Positions 1-8,396 are shown, counted from the stretch's first letter. The stretch: 64,000 bases of DNA from Saprospiraceae bacterium (GCA_016706365.1 JADJJU010000005.1:124001-188000), one strand, 5' to 3'. Notes: generated by a model from the letters alone, not told the origin. Program-made: numbers and translations.

Positions 1-327
1 GAAAGTTTCCAAAAGCTCCGGATCGACTTCATCCAGACTATTCAGCAATTTCTTGGCTTTGGGGGCAGCATAAAAGATGATATCCTGATAATTGATTTCA
101 GGGTAGTGGACATTGGGCCATTTGGGTTCCTTCAGAGTTAGCCAGTGTTTGTATGCTTCCAGCCTCCATGCGAGGAGCCATTCGGGTTCATTTTTTTTAG
201 CAGAAATGATTCTTACAACATCTTCGCTGAGGCCTTTTGGGATGGTTTCAGTCTCAAAATCACTTGACCATCCGTATTTATAATCGCTTCGGGTATGTTC
301 CTCCAGCGTTTGCATCGAATCGCTCAT
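1..327 (-). CDS. sufB: Fe-S cluster assembly scaffold SufB (N-terminal part, runs off the window)
   Basis: Reading leftwards from the ATG at 325-327 gives 109 open codons that continue past the window edge. The protein begins with the SufB hallmark block: a Tyr-Lys-Tyr-Gly-Trp element near residue 17, then IPKGLSEDVVRIISAKK, NEPEWLLAWRLEAY and a segment ending in SLDEVDPELL. SufB is the scaffold of the SufBCD complex that builds Fe-S clusters in the cytosol. SufC, SufD and SufS, its usual neighbours, would lie outside the window. A promoter and a palindromic candidate operator lie just upstream. Confidence 0.93.
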   Translation of the reverse strand, partial: MSDSMQTLEEHTRSDYKYGWSSDFETETIPKGLSEDVVRIISAKKNEPEWLLAWRLEAYKHWLTLKEPKWPNVHYPEINYQDIIFYAAPKAKKLLNSLDEVDPELLETF

Positions 328-354
328 CCTTCTCGGTTTTTGCTTATTGAAACG

Positions 355-388
355 CAAAATTAACACAGAGGTTCGTTTATTGTACAAA
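355..388 (-). promoter_or_regulatory. Candidate sufB promoter (Bacteroidota type)
   Basis: On the minus strand TAATTTTG (362-355) matches the -7 consensus TAnnTTTG exactly, and TTTG (388-385) lies 22 bases upstream, slightly more than the usual 19-20. The -7 element ends 27 bases before the sufB ATG, implying a short 5' leader. Motif match only. Confidence 0.5.
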
Positions 389-418
389 AAGTACAAATTA
401 ATCTGTACAAAAAAGTAT
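380..418. promoter_or_regulatory. Candidate operator: two palindromes upstream of sufB
   Basis: TTGTAC-AAAAA-GTACAA (380-396) is a perfect inverted repeat. A weaker copy, TGTAC-AAAAAA-GTATA, follows at 404-418. The first copy covers the -33 element of the sufB promoter, where a repressor would act. Suf operons are often controlled by Rrf2-family Fe-S sensors; that this site binds one is inference. Confidence 0.45.
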
Positions 419-420
419 AA

Positions 421-696
421 TAAGGAATTGTAATATATAAAGGAGGGGTGTTTTTATAGCAAATTGCAATATATGCTTAGGCTTACTTTAACGCCAGGCG
501 TTGCCATTTGGGTAGAAATACCATAGTGTGGCAAATGATTTTAGATTTCAGTAGTTTCAGGTTTCAGTAGTTTCAGATTTGGAACAGCCATTCAGCCTTT
601 TATTTTTGTGTGATAATTTTATAATTACTGTAAATCAGCTTTCAACAAAGTGCTATTTAGAAGATCTGAAACAGCCAAATAACTTGAGATATAAAT
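421..696. other. Non-coding stretch with TTTCAG tandem repeat
   Basis: No convincing gene. At 543-580 a degenerate array of TTTCAG units spaced by AG, GT or GA runs into the word AACAGCC at 583. The same arrangement recurs near 29.9 and 30.7 kb. The rest is AT-rich spacer between the sufB promoter and the 3' end of the O-methyltransferase gene. Confidence 0.6.
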
Positions 697-1332
697 CTAT
701 TTTTTCCTGGCCATCATCAATCCATCCCTGAGATACAGCATAAAATTCTCCACCCTGTCATCTGCCTGCACCATATCATTGAATGCCTTTAGAGCCAGAG
801 TATTTTTGTCCTGATCATCTCCCAATACTTTTCCGGACCAAAGCACATTATCTGCAATGATTAATCCTCCCGAACGCATTTTGGGCAAGAGAATATCATA
901 ATAATTGCTGTAGTTTTTTTTGTCTGCATCTATAAATGCGAGATCAATGCCTGCATCTAAGGCAGGTAAAGTCTCAAGGGCATTGCCATAAAGGACTTGT
1001 ATTTTTTCTTCCTGACCAGCCTTTTCAATATATTTGTCATGAAAATGTTTCAATTCATCATCCACTTCCAGGCTGATTAATTTACCACCCGGATTCATTC
1101 CGGATGCCATACAAATAGCCGAATATCCGGTAAAAGTGCCTACCTCTACAATATATTTTGCATTCATAATGCTTGCTATCATCTTCAGAAAATTACCCTG
1201 CAGACTACCTGATAACATTCGGGGCATGGTAGTTTTAAGATGTGTCTCTCTTTCCAAATCATCTAAAACCTCACCGAGATGGGAGCTATGAATGATACAA
1301 TATTTTTCTAATTCCGGATCAAATTCTAGCAT
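697..1332 (-). CDS. Class I SAM-dependent O-methyltransferase (family 3)
   Basis: This 211-residue protein resembles the caffeoyl-CoA/catechol-type O-methyltransferases. The SAM-binding motif I is VEVGTFTGYSAICMA near residues 62-76. The acidic EVDDE follows about 20 residues later, and IDLAFIDADKKNY near 128-140 carries the Asp residues that bind metal and substrate in this family. ADNVLWSG near 160-167 is also typical. Length and motif order are complete. It lies 3 bp downstream of the permease gene and is probably co-transcribed with it. The bacterial substrate is unknown; small catechols are the usual guess. Confidence 0.85.
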   Translation of the reverse strand: MLEFDPELEKYCIIHSSHLGEVLDDLERETHLKTTMPRMLSGSLQGNFLKMIASIMNAKYIVEVGTFTGYSAICMASGMNPGGKLISLEVDDELKHFHDKYIEKAGQEEKIQVLYGNALETLPALDAGIDLAFIDADKKNYSNYYDILLPKMRSGGLIIADNVLWSGKVLGDDQDKNTLALKAFNDMVQADDRVENFMLYLRDGLMMARKK

Positions 1333-1335
1333 ACT

Positions 1336-2220
1336 TCAAAATTTTGCAAATCTTCTTTTCAATATTGGATAGGAAAAAACTGTTAGAAAAATTAAAAGAA
1401 CTCCGACATAAAAGCCCGGGCCTAATTGTTCATGTTCTTTTAAGATTAAAACTGCCATTATAATGCCATAAATCGGCTCAAGGTTGACTATCAATGTGGT
1501 ATTAAATGCTGATAAATATTTCAATGACTGCAATGATAATATGAACGCAAGTGTGGTGCAAAGTAAGGCCAGAACAATTAAATAAATTAAATCCATAACG
1601 GAAGGAAGAAAAACAGTCTCTGGTTGAGAATAGAACAGGAAAGGCAGAAACAATGTAAGAAACATCCATCCTCCTCCCAGCTCTATGAAAGTAATATCAA
1701 ATGAATGAGCTTTATCTACAAATTTCTTGTTGATGGCGGCAAATAATGCAGAAAGCAAAGCTGCTGCTATTCCTACAAAAACGCCCCAAATCATGCTGAC
1801 TTCCAAATTACTTACGACCAGAGCCATTCCGGGAATGACGCAGAGGCCCAAAATTATTTCGAGCTTATTGATCTTTGTCTTAAAAAGTAATGGTTCAATA
1901 ATAGCGGCAAACAAGGCTCCCGATGCCAGACACACCAAAGCTACAGATGCATTTGCCAATTTGATGGATGCATAAAAACAAAGCCAATGTAAGGCGATGA
2001 TTGCACCATTCATGAGTAACCTCAAAAGCAATCTTCGATCTATTGTTTTTATCATTCTGGACCATTTTGCCAGAAAGAACAAACTAAGAGTCGTAAATAA
2101 CATCCGCCACCAAACTAAAGTCAATGCATTCAATTCAATGAGATCGCCCAGAATAGCCGTGAATCCAAAAAGGACCACAGCAATGTGCATTTTAACATAA
2201 GCTTTTTGAACAGCCTGCAT
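1336..2220 (-). CDS. EamA/DMT-family permease
   Basis: This is an inner-membrane transporter of the drug/metabolite superfamily with about ten hydrophobic helices in two EamA repeats. The second repeat contains LVVSNLEV and ends in NLEPIYGIIMAVLILKEHE, a conserved EamA signature. The frame can be opened from a TTG at 2250, but that codon lies inside a perfect -7 element (TAATTTTG, 2255-2248). The ATG at 2220 is therefore the better start and gives 294 residues, the usual family length. The substrate cannot be read from sequence. Confidence 0.85.
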   Translation of the reverse strand: MQAVQKAYVKMHIAVVLFGFTAILGDLIELNALTLVWWRMLFTTLSLFFLAKWSRMIKTIDRRLLLRLLMNGAIIALHWLCFYASIKLANASVALVCLASGALFAAIIEPLLFKTKINKLEIILGLCVIPGMALVVSNLEVSMIWGVFVGIAAALLSALFAAINKKFVDKAHSFDITFIELGGGWMFLTLFLPFLFYSQPETVFLPSVMDLIYLIVLALLCTTLAFILSLQSLKYLSAFNTTLIVNLEPIYGIIMAVLILKEHEQLGPGFYVGVLLIFLTVFSYPILKRRFAKF

Positions 2221-2247
2221 GGCTTTGTGTTTGTTTGATTGACAAGC

Positions 2248-2255
2248 CAAAATTA
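2248..2255 (-). promoter_or_regulatory. Candidate -7 element for the permease/O-methyltransferase pair
   Basis: TAATTTTG on the minus strand matches TAnnTTTG exactly, 27 bases before the ATG at 2220. No clear -33 TTTG was seen at the ideal distance. Confidence 0.4.
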
Positions 2256-2311
2256 GATTTTACTTTGGCTTGCTGTATATTTCCAATTTATCAATCAATA
2301 ATTAATCTGAT

Positions 2312-2785
2312 ATGGCATTACAAACCGGAGAAAAGGCTCCATTATTTTCTTTGTACAACACAGATAAAGAGCTTGTCTCATTAGCAGATTATCAGGGAAA
2401 GAATGTTTTAATCCTATTTTTTCCTCTTGCATTCACAAATGTATGTACGGCTGAATTGTGCAGTATACGGGATGGATTGGCTGAATATCAGGGTCTCAAT
2501 ACTGAAATACTGGCTATTTCTGTAGACTCTCCTCAGACATTAAAACAATATAAAATAAGCCAGGAATACAATTTTTCACTACTTTCTGACTTTAATAAGG
2601 AAGTATCCACTGCCTATGGATCGATTTATGAGTTATTTTCGTTAGGCATGAGAGGAGTATCTAAAAGATCCGCTTTCGTAATAGATCAGTATGGAGTAAT
2701 TCAATACGCAGAAGTATTGGAAAATGCTGGAGAAGTACCTAATTTTGTAGCCATCAAAAAGATCTTGTCAAATTTAAATCAGTAA
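2312..2785 (+). CDS. Peroxiredoxin, AhpC/TSA fold (BCP/AhpE-like)
   Basis: Thiol peroxidase of 157 residues that reduces hydrogen peroxide and organic peroxides in the cytosol. The active-site segment FFPLAFTNVCTAELC puts the peroxidatic Cys at 45 and a second Cys at 50, the CxxxxC spacing of bacterioferritin-comigratory-type enzymes that form an intramolecular disulfide. A conserved Arg lies in SKRSAFVID near residue 120. The clpS gene starts 2 bp after its stop, so the two are probably one transcript ending at the hairpin at 3104-3128. Confidence 0.9.
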   Translation: MALQTGEKAPLFSLYNTDKELVSLADYQGKNVLILFFPLAFTNVCTAELCSIRDGLAEYQGLNTEILAISVDSPQTLKQYKISQEYNFSLLSDFNKEVSTAYGSIYELFSLGMRGVSKRSAFVIDQYGVIQYAEVLENAGEVPNFVAIKKILSNLNQ

Positions 2786-2787
2786 AA

Positions 2788-3075
2788 ATGTCGATTAATC
2801 CTTTCAAAGAACAGGAAGCCGAACTGGAAGTAATGGATTATGATCTTGCTAATCACGCCTCCATCATTGTATATAATGATGACGTAAATACATTCGATTG
2901 GGTGATTTCTTCATTTGTGGAAGTACTTTATCATACCAGCGAGCAAGCAGAACAATTGTCCATGTTGATCCACTACAAAGGGAAGGCCAATGTCAAAGTC
3001 GGACCAAAACCCGAATTGAAACCTCTTAAAGAAGCGCTCGTAGACAGGGGCCTTTCAGCAGTGATTGAAGAATAA
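2788..3075 (+). CDS. clpS: ATP-dependent Clp protease adaptor ClpS
   Basis: Small adaptor (95 residues) that recognises N-terminal destabilising residues and hands substrates to a Clp ATPase. The ClpS core is clear: IIVYNDDVNTFDWVI near residues 26-40, the Asn-Asp pair that holds the substrate N terminus, then SEQAEQLSMLIHYKGKANVKVG with the conserved His. It sits directly upstream of aat, whose product adds Leu or Phe to N termini, so tagging enzyme and reader are neighbours. A terminator hairpin separates the two. Confidence 0.93.
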   Translation: MSINPFKEQEAELEVMDYDLANHASIIVYNDDVNTFDWVISSFVEVLYHTSEQAEQLSMLIHYKGKANVKVGPKPELKPLKEALVDRGLSAVIEE

Positions 3076-3103
3076 ATTTAAATTGAAATTTCTGTAAAAA
3101 TTA

Positions 3104-3128
3104 AAGATGGCCTTCGGGCCATTTTTTG
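3104..3128 (+). terminator. Intrinsic terminator between clpS and aat
   Basis: The stem ATGGCC (3107-3112), loop TTCG and GGCCAT (3117-3122) are followed by a T run, with As upstream that can extend the stem. It ends about 10 bases before the aat ATG, so it both ends the clpS transcript and occupies the region where an aat ribosome-binding site would be. Confidence 0.8.
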
Positions 3129-3137
3129 TTGAAAGTC

Positions 3138-3851
3138 ATGAGAATAGTAGATTTCCCTTTTAAACAATCCTGGGTTTTTCCACATCCTGCCAAAAAAAGA
3201 GATGGGGAATTTGCTTTGATTTCAGGTGGAAATCTTGCTCCTGAAAGGCTATTAACAGCTTATGCATGGGGAATTTTTCCCTGGTATTCAGAAGGGTATC
3301 CGGTTTCATGGTATTCACTCATTCCCCGATGTATTATCATACCTTCTGAAGCCATTATTGAAAAGAATCTAAGAGCGATCTTACGTAAAAACTCATACCG
3401 CGTGACATTCGACGCTGCATTCGAGCAAGTCATAGAGAATTGTGCCGTTATTCAACGTACAGGACAGAGGGGCACATGGATTACCGATGATTTGAAAAAC
3501 TCCTTTATTCAATTGCATGAAATGCATTGGGCACATTCTGTTGAAGTGTGGGATAATGATGAGTTGGTCGGAGGCTTATATGGCATGGCAATTGGAAAAG
3601 TGTTTTATGGTGAATCCATGTTTCACTTAAGAAGTAATACATCAAAAATTGCATTTTCACATTTGATTGCATTTCTGCAAGCCCAAAATTATTCCATGAT
3701 TGATTGCCAGATGGAAAGCCCTTTAGTGAACCGATTTGGATCTATTCTAGCTGATGCTGATTATTTTTATGCTGAACTGAAGCAAAATTTACTGGAAGAA
3801 TCTGATAATTTTTCCTGGCAAAGTATAAAAATTCAACATCCACTATTTTAA
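3138..3851 (+). CDS. aat: Leucyl/phenylalanyl-tRNA--protein transferase
   Basis: Transfers Leu or Phe from aminoacyl-tRNA to proteins with N-terminal Arg or Lys, making them ClpS/Clp substrates. The start of the conserved domain reads FPHPAKKRDGEFALISGG, then LLTAYAWGIFPWY, the family signature. EVWDNDELVGGLYGMAIG, GESMFHLRSNTSKIA and a late IDCQMESPL follow. With the ATG at 3138 the protein has 238 residues, close to the E. coli enzyme. A TTG at 3126 is in frame but lies in the terminator T run and is unlikely. Confidence 0.93.
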   Translation: MRIVDFPFKQSWVFPHPAKKRDGEFALISGGNLAPERLLTAYAWGIFPWYSEGYPVSWYSLIPRCIIIPSEAIIEKNLRAILRKNSYRVTFDAAFEQVIENCAVIQRTGQRGTWITDDLKNSFIQLHEMHWAHSVEVWDNDELVGGLYGMAIGKVFYGESMFHLRSNTSKIAFSHLIAFLQAQNYSMIDCQMESPLVNRFGSILADADYFYAELKQNLLEESDNFSWQSIKIQHPLF

Positions 3852-3863
3852 TTAACAAATACA

Positions 3864-4286
3864 ATGTCAGAACATACTGTTAACAAACTTGAAGACTGGT
3901 CAGAGATTATCCCCGTAATTTTGCAAAAGCTCGGAGATCGCAGAATTTTCACAATTGAGGGATCGATGGGGAGTGGCAAGACAACTTTCACTGCAATATT
4001 TATGGATTATCTGGAATCTCTGGACGAAGTCAGTAGCCCCACATACGGAATTGTGAATGAGTATCACACGCAAAATCCGGAATTTCCAACAGTGTTTCAC
4101 ATGGATTTGTTCAGGTTAAATAGTTTAGAAGAAGCAATTGCACTTCCTATTGAAGACTATTTATACAGTGGTAATCTTTGCATAATTGAATGGCCTGAGA
4201 TGATTGAATCCATTCTTCCTGAAGATATACTTAGGATGCAAATCTCAATCGGGGCGGAGGGAGCAAGAAAAATTGTATTTTTGTAG
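3864..4286 (+). CDS. tsaE: tRNA threonylcarbamoyladenosine biosynthesis ATPase TsaE
   Basis: ATPase partner of TsaB-TsaD in forming t6A37 on ANN-decoding tRNAs. The Walker A motif EGSMGSGKTTF lies near residues 32-42, the switch-like SSPTYGIVNEY near 57-67 and a Walker B-like FHMDLFRL near 78-85; CIIEWPE near 108 is also typical. At 140 residues it is full length. It starts 12 bp after aat and is followed by ald. The other Tsa genes are not in the window. Confidence 0.9.
   Translation: MSEHTVNKLEDWSEIIPVILQKLGDRRIFTIEGSMGSGKTTFTAIFMDYLESLDEVSSPTYGIVNEYHTQNPEFPTVFHMDLFRLNSLEEAIALPIEDYLYSGNLCIIEWPEMIESILPEDILRMQISIGAEGARKIVFL
4276..4283 (+). promoter_or_regulatory. Candidate -7 element for ald
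   Basis: TATTTTTG matches TAnnTTTG exactly, overlaps the end of tsaE and lies 18 bases before the ald ATG. No good -33 element was found, so the promoter is tentative. Confidence 0.35.
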
Positions 4287-4301
4287 GATATTTACGAAAA
4301 C

Positions 4302-5531
4302 ATGGAAAATTCAGGTCGCAAGCCGGGCTTCTCGGAAATCATTGCACAATCTGCTATTGAAACTCAGGAACAAGTTATGATCCCAACTAAAAAGTCGGGA
4401 CAATTGTTCATCGGTATCCCGAAAGAATTGAGTCCTTACGAGAATCGAATTGCATTATCCCCTGATTCTGTCCAACTGCTGGTTAGTCACGGACATAGAG
4501 TGATCATAGAATCAAAAGCAGGTGAAAGATCAAATTTCACTGATAATGAATATTCAGAAGCCGGTGCTGAAGTGGCCCATAGTCGCAAAGAAGTTTTCAA
4601 ATCGAATATACTTATAAAGGTGGCTCCGCCGACAATGGATGAAATCAGCGAATTGCATCCTGATCAGGTATTGATTTGTCCATTGCATCTTCCGCTTATT
4701 ACACAGGAATTTCTTGCAGCTTTGAAAAAAAGCAAGGTCATAGCGCTTGCCATGGAATATCTCCAGGATGATGATGGTTCTTATCCGCTTGTGCGCATGA
4801 TGAGTGAACTGGCGGGTCTAAGTGCTGTGCTTACAGCAGCTGACCTGCTTGCAAGGTCCAATGAAGGAAAAGGTGTTTTACTGGGTGGGATATCCGGTGT
4901 TCCCAATGCCAAAGTGGTCATACTTGGTGCAGGAGTAGTTGGTGAATTTGCCACCCGGGCTGCACTTGGACTGGGCGCAGAAGTCAGAATATTTGACAAT
5001 AATATATACAAACTAATGAGACTCAAGTCTCGCCTGGGTGAGTCATTGTATACATCATCCATTAACCTGCATTACCTGAAAGCTCAATTGCTGGATGCAG
5101 ATGTGGTGATAGGAGCCATTCACTCCAAGATTGGAAGAACGCCAATGATTGTTACAGAGGAAATGGTCATGAATATGAAACAGGGCTCAGTCATCATAGA
5201 TGTTAGTATCGATCAGGGCGGATGCTTTGAAACCTCTCAGGTTACGAATCTCGAAAAGCCTACATTTATCAAGCATGGAGTAGTTCACTTTTGCGTTCCG
5301 AATATTGCCTCCAAAGTACCCCGCACAGCTTCTCTGGCAATGAGTAATGTCCTTACTCCTATATTATTGAAAGCAGGACAATCAGGGAGTATTAACGATC
5401 TCTTTTATCTGCTGACCGGTCTGAGAAAAGGCATTTATATATACAAGGGTTGTCTTACAAACAGATATTTGAGTGATCGCTTTGCATTGAAATATACTGA
5501 TATCGATTTATTATTTACTTCCAGACTTTAA
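4302..5531 (+). CDS. ald: Alanine dehydrogenase
   Basis: NAD-dependent oxidative deamination of L-alanine to pyruvate and ammonia. After about 35 extra N-terminal residues the family start appears: IGIPKELSPYENRIALSP. A Rossmann fold follows with VVILGAGVVGEFATRAALG near residues 205-223, and the C-terminal half has VIIDVSIDQGGCFETS. It has 409 residues against about 370 for Bacillus Ald; the surplus is the N-terminal extension, as in many Bacteroidota homologues. An internal ATG at 4377 just before the conserved part is an alternative start. Confidence 0.88.
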   Translation: MENSGRKPGFSEIIAQSAIETQEQVMIPTKKSGQLFIGIPKELSPYENRIALSPDSVQLLVSHGHRVIIESKAGERSNFTDNEYSEAGAEVAHSRKEVFKSNILIKVAPPTMDEISELHPDQVLICPLHLPLITQEFLAALKKSKVIALAMEYLQDDDGSYPLVRMMSELAGLSAVLTAADLLARSNEGKGVLLGGISGVPNAKVVILGAGVVGEFATRAALGLGAEVRIFDNNIYKLMRLKSRLGESLYTSSINLHYLKAQLLDADVVIGAIHSKIGRTPMIVTEEMVMNMKQGSVIIDVSIDQGGCFETSQVTNLEKPTFIKHGVVHFCVPNIASKVPRTASLAMSNVLTPILLKAGQSGSINDLFYLLTGLRKGIYIYKGCLTNRYLSDRFALKYTDIDLLFTSRL

Positions 5532-5674
5532 ATATTAATACAGACAGTATTTATTATTTTTCTTTTTTCAATTTCAATTGAGAAAAATCTGCAAGTGTAA
5601 TATGTTTATTGACAAATAAGTATGATTGACTTGTTGGAATTATCCATATATATCTTCTCTTCCAGACCGCTCTC

Positions 5675-5700
5675 ATTGTTAATGTTTCAATATTAACAAT
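5675..5700. promoter_or_regulatory. 26-base perfect palindrome upstream of the sigma-factor gene
   Basis: ATTGTTAAT, an 8-base spacer and ATTAACAAT form a perfect inverted repeat about 97 bases before the sigma-factor ATG. It could be a regulator binding site or an RNA hairpin; it has no T run on the sense strand typical of a terminator. Confidence 0.35.
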
Positions 5701-5796
5701 AAAAAATGTTAAAAACCCATGCAACCATTTTTGCGGGCCCAGCATCTTATTAACAGAAAACGAAACGATTGAATGCTTTTTACCCTAAATAAACCA

Positions 5797-6348
5797 ATGG
5801 ACGATGAGACCCTGATAAGACGGTGTCTCAGGCAGGATCCGAAAGCACAGCGCCTGCTTTATGAGCGATTTGCTCCAAAGATGATGGCAGTGTGCAGAAG
5901 ATACCTGAACCGCAACGAAGAAGCGGAGGAAGCTTTATCAAATGGATTTATCAAAGTCTACAGCAATTTGGAAAGCTTTAGCTTCAAAGGATCCTTCGAA
6001 GGATGGATTAGAATGATTGTAGTTAGAGAGTGCCTGATGTATCTGAGAGGGAAAAAACTCGTAGTTGATTATACCGATCAGATGGAGAAGCTGGATAAGG
6101 CTTCAGATTTTCAGACTGATATGAAGTTGGAGACTGAAGATCTTATGGCACTGGTGCAGGATCTGCCTGATGGATACAGAACGGTTTTTAACCTGTATGT
6201 AATCGAAGGCTACAAACACCAGGAAATAGCTGAAATGACAGGAATTACTGAAAGTACTTCCAAAACACAGCTGCTAAGAGCAAGAAATATGCTGCAGCAA
6301 AAGATTAAAAATGTAGAAAATTCACTCGTAGAAATAAAAGGATTATGA
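5797..6348 (+). CDS. ECF-type RNA polymerase sigma factor
   Basis: Sigma-70 family factor of the extracytoplasmic-function class, about 183 residues from the ATG at 5797 (another ATG at 5773 adds eight residues). Region 2 runs from LIRRCLRQDPKAQRLLYERF to SFEGWIRMIVVRECL. Region 4 is LPDGYRTVFNLYVIEGYKHQEIAEMTGITESTSKTQL, split here only by sentence length limits in practice (about residues 123-160), with the HTH that reads the -35 region. Its last codons overlap the start of the next gene (ATGA), indicating translational coupling to a membrane protein that may be its anti-sigma factor. Confidence 0.9.
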   Translation: MDDETLIRRCLRQDPKAQRLLYERFAPKMMAVCRRYLNRNEEAEEALSNGFIKVYSNLESFSFKGSFEGWIRMIVVRECLMYLRGKKLVVDYTDQMEKLDKASDFQTDMKLETEDLMALVQDLPDGYRTVFNLYVIEGYKHQEIAEMTGITESTSKTQLLRARNMLQQKIKNVENSLVEIKGL

Positions 6349-7157
6349 GCAACAACAGAATAGATGATATTTTCAAAGACGGGTTGAAAGACGCAAAAGT
6401 CACTCCTCCGGATCACGTTTGGGCCAGAATTCAGGCTTCAGGAGTAGTGAAACCCGCTCAGAATCGCGGTGTGATCACCATTATGACGATCAGATGGGCC
6501 GCAGCAGCAGCGATAGCATTGCTGATGACAGTAGGTGGATTTTGGATTTTCCAAAAGGAATCAACAACTTCAGGTAATCTTCCGATTGCTGAGGAGAAAG
6601 TGATTCCAAATGAACAAAAAGAATTGCAGGAAGCTGAATCAAAAGGTACATTGGAAAATACAAAAGATGAATCAGAATATGCTGTGGAAGAAGTAAATAC
6701 TGACAGTCACCCGACATTAAAAGAAGATGTATCTTCTAAGCAGCAGATTCAACAAAGAAAGAGCAAATCTCCAAATAGAGAAGATGTTCCTCAAAGGAGC
6801 TATATACCTGAGCAAACGCCTTTAAATCAGGAGAAAGAAACCCGGCTCGCTGAAGTAGAATTGATCATACCTACTCAGAAGCTGGAGATTACCGGACCTA
6901 AGCTTATTCAATCCAAAAATGTAGCAGACAACACAGAATTGGCCAGTGTGGATGCCGCTGCAAGCAAGGATGTTGCAGTCAAATTTTCTGTAGACCCCAA
7001 TGCATTGATTTATGCTGCTAATCAACTTGGTTCTCAACGTACAGTAAGAGAGAGACTATTCGATAAAGCTGGTGAGAAAATGACCGAACTCGCAGAAGCT
7101 GCCGGATTACCGGTTCGCAAATGGTCAAAAATCAAAGAAGTAGAAATATTATATTAA
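6345..7157 (+). CDS. Single-pass membrane protein, putative anti-sigma partner
   Basis: Protein of 270 residues with a short cytosolic N terminus (about 48 residues, including VTPPDHVWARIQ), one transmembrane helix near residues 48-69 rich in Ala, and a long charged Glu/Lys/Ser-rich periplasmic part. The C terminus (GEKMTELAEAAGLP) is predicted helical. Overlap with the sigma gene and this topology match Bacteroidota anti-sigma proteins, but no zinc-binding ASD motif is visible, so the role is inferred from position. The outer-membrane gene follows 21 bp later. Confidence 0.6.
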   Translation: MSNNRIDDIFKDGLKDAKVTPPDHVWARIQASGVVKPAQNRGVITIMTIRWAAAAAIALLMTVGGFWIFQKESTTSGNLPIAEEKVIPNEQKELQEAESKGTLENTKDESEYAVEEVNTDSHPTLKEDVSSKQQIQQRKSKSPNREDVPQRSYIPEQTPLNQEKETRLAEVELIIPTQKLEITGPKLIQSKNVADNTELASVDAAASKDVAVKFSVDPNALIYAANQLGSQRTVRERLFDKAGEKMTELAEAAGLPVRKWSKIKEVEILY

Positions 7158-7178
7158 TAATCCAACAAATTAAATCAA

Positions 7179-8333
7179 ATGAGACAGGTACGAATAAATA
7201 TGATGATTGTTCTTGCAGTTGTATTCAGTGCAGGAGCAGCCTGGGCACAAACAGAGCCTAAAAAAGACAGAGAAGTCACAGTAAAAGTAGATACATCCGA
7301 AGATGGAATTGAAATTGAGATCGAAAACGATGACGATCTGACTGCTGAAGAAGCAAAAAAAATACGCAAAGAATCTCAGGCGCTTATTAAAGCTAAAACT
7401 AAAGAGCTAAAGGCTGCAATTGAGAAAATCAGAGCCGAATTTGATGCCGGCAAAATCACTGAAGAAGAAATGGGAGAGCAGATCTCTGAAAGAGCAGAAG
7501 CTATGAGTAAAGAAATAGAAGCTGAAGCACAAAGATTGGCTGCTGCCGTAAGACGCGAAGTGGCAGAAAGTGTAAGAGAAGGAGTAGAAGCTCCGGAAGC
7601 ACCTGAGGCACCTGAAGCACCTGAAGTAGATGAGGATAGTGATGAGCCAAGAGTTTCAGTAGACGGTGATGGCGATGAAAGAAGAATCAGAATTAACACT
7701 AAAGTGAAACCACGGAAAAACCGTCGCACCTATACCGGAATAAACTTTGCTGTGGGCTGGCATACAATGCTGAATGATGTGAATGCAGCTGAAACAACTT
7801 ACCCTGAAATGGATTTCTGGAAAGGTGGATTTACTCAGATAGATTTCATGTTGAATACAAGAATAGGTGGCAATAGAAGCCCGATTTGGTTGAATTATGG
7901 TGTAGGATTGTTATACCAAAAGGCTGATATCGCCGGTAATAATATCCTTTCTCATGTTACTGAACCTCTTTTCGTGCAAGCACCCGGAACCATCACTTCC
8001 AATAAATTACGCAATCACTATGTGACCGGTACTTTAGGGCTAAAAATTGCACCAAAAGGGAATGACGGATTCTATATCGAAATGAATGGATTTGCAGGTG
8101 CAAGATTCAGAACAAAACAGAACTTTGAATATACTTCAGCTAATGGCGAAGAAGTAGTAGAAAAACGCACTGCAAGATATGGAGTCAATAAGTTTAATTA
8201 CGGTGTTTCTGCAGCCATAGGTTATAAATTGGTTTCAGTATATGCACGCTACGATATGTCCAGCTTGTTCGAGAATACAAGCAGATACGATTATCATCCA
8301 TTGTCAGTAGGAGTGAAGTTTAATTTATTCTAA
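7179..8333 (+). CDS. Secreted protein: coiled coil plus C-terminal outer-membrane beta barrel
   Basis: A signal peptide ends near residue 23 (GAAWAQ). Residues 25-135 are highly charged and predicted coiled coil with Glu/Lys repeats. An Ala-Pro-Glu tandem repeat lies near 139-152, then an acidic stretch. From about residue 185 alternating aromatic and polar residues (GINFAVGWHTML, IWLNYGVGLLYQK, NYGVSAAIGYKL, LSVGVKFNLF) indicate a small barrel ending in Phe. It is the third gene of the sigma-factor operon and a plausible target or sensor of it. No named family is recognised. A strong terminator follows. Confidence 0.65.
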   Translation: MRQVRINMMIVLAVVFSAGAAWAQTEPKKDREVTVKVDTSEDGIEIEIENDDDLTAEEAKKIRKESQALIKAKTKELKAAIEKIRAEFDAGKITEEEMGEQISERAEAMSKEIEAEAQRLAAAVRREVAESVREGVEAPEAPEAPEAPEVDEDSDEPRVSVDGDGDERRIRINTKVKPRKNRRTYTGINFAVGWHTMLNDVNAAETTYPEMDFWKGGFTQIDFMLNTRIGGNRSPIWLNYGVGLLYQKADIAGNNILSHVTEPLFVQAPGTITSNKLRNHYVTGTLGLKIAPKGNDGFYIEMNGFAGARFRTKQNFEYTSANGEEVVEKRTARYGVNKFNYGVSAAIGYKLVSVYARYDMSSLFENTSRYDYHPLSVGVKFNLF

Positions 8334-8360
8334 GCGATACATGGACTCGTTAGATGGTGA

Positions 8361-8396
8361 TGAACCGGATGGAGAATGCTTCATCCGGTTTTTTTT
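8361..8396 (+). terminator. Intrinsic terminator of the sigma-factor operon
   Basis: AACCGGATG (8363-8371) and CATCCGGTT (8382-8390) form a perfect 9-bp stem followed by a T run, 30 bases after the barrel gene stop. Confidence 0.92.

Noticed and set aside
7376..7729. Ser/Ala-rich open frame antisense to the barrel protein gene
   Set aside because: It is a by-product of the Glu/Lys/Ala-rich coiled coil on the other strand.
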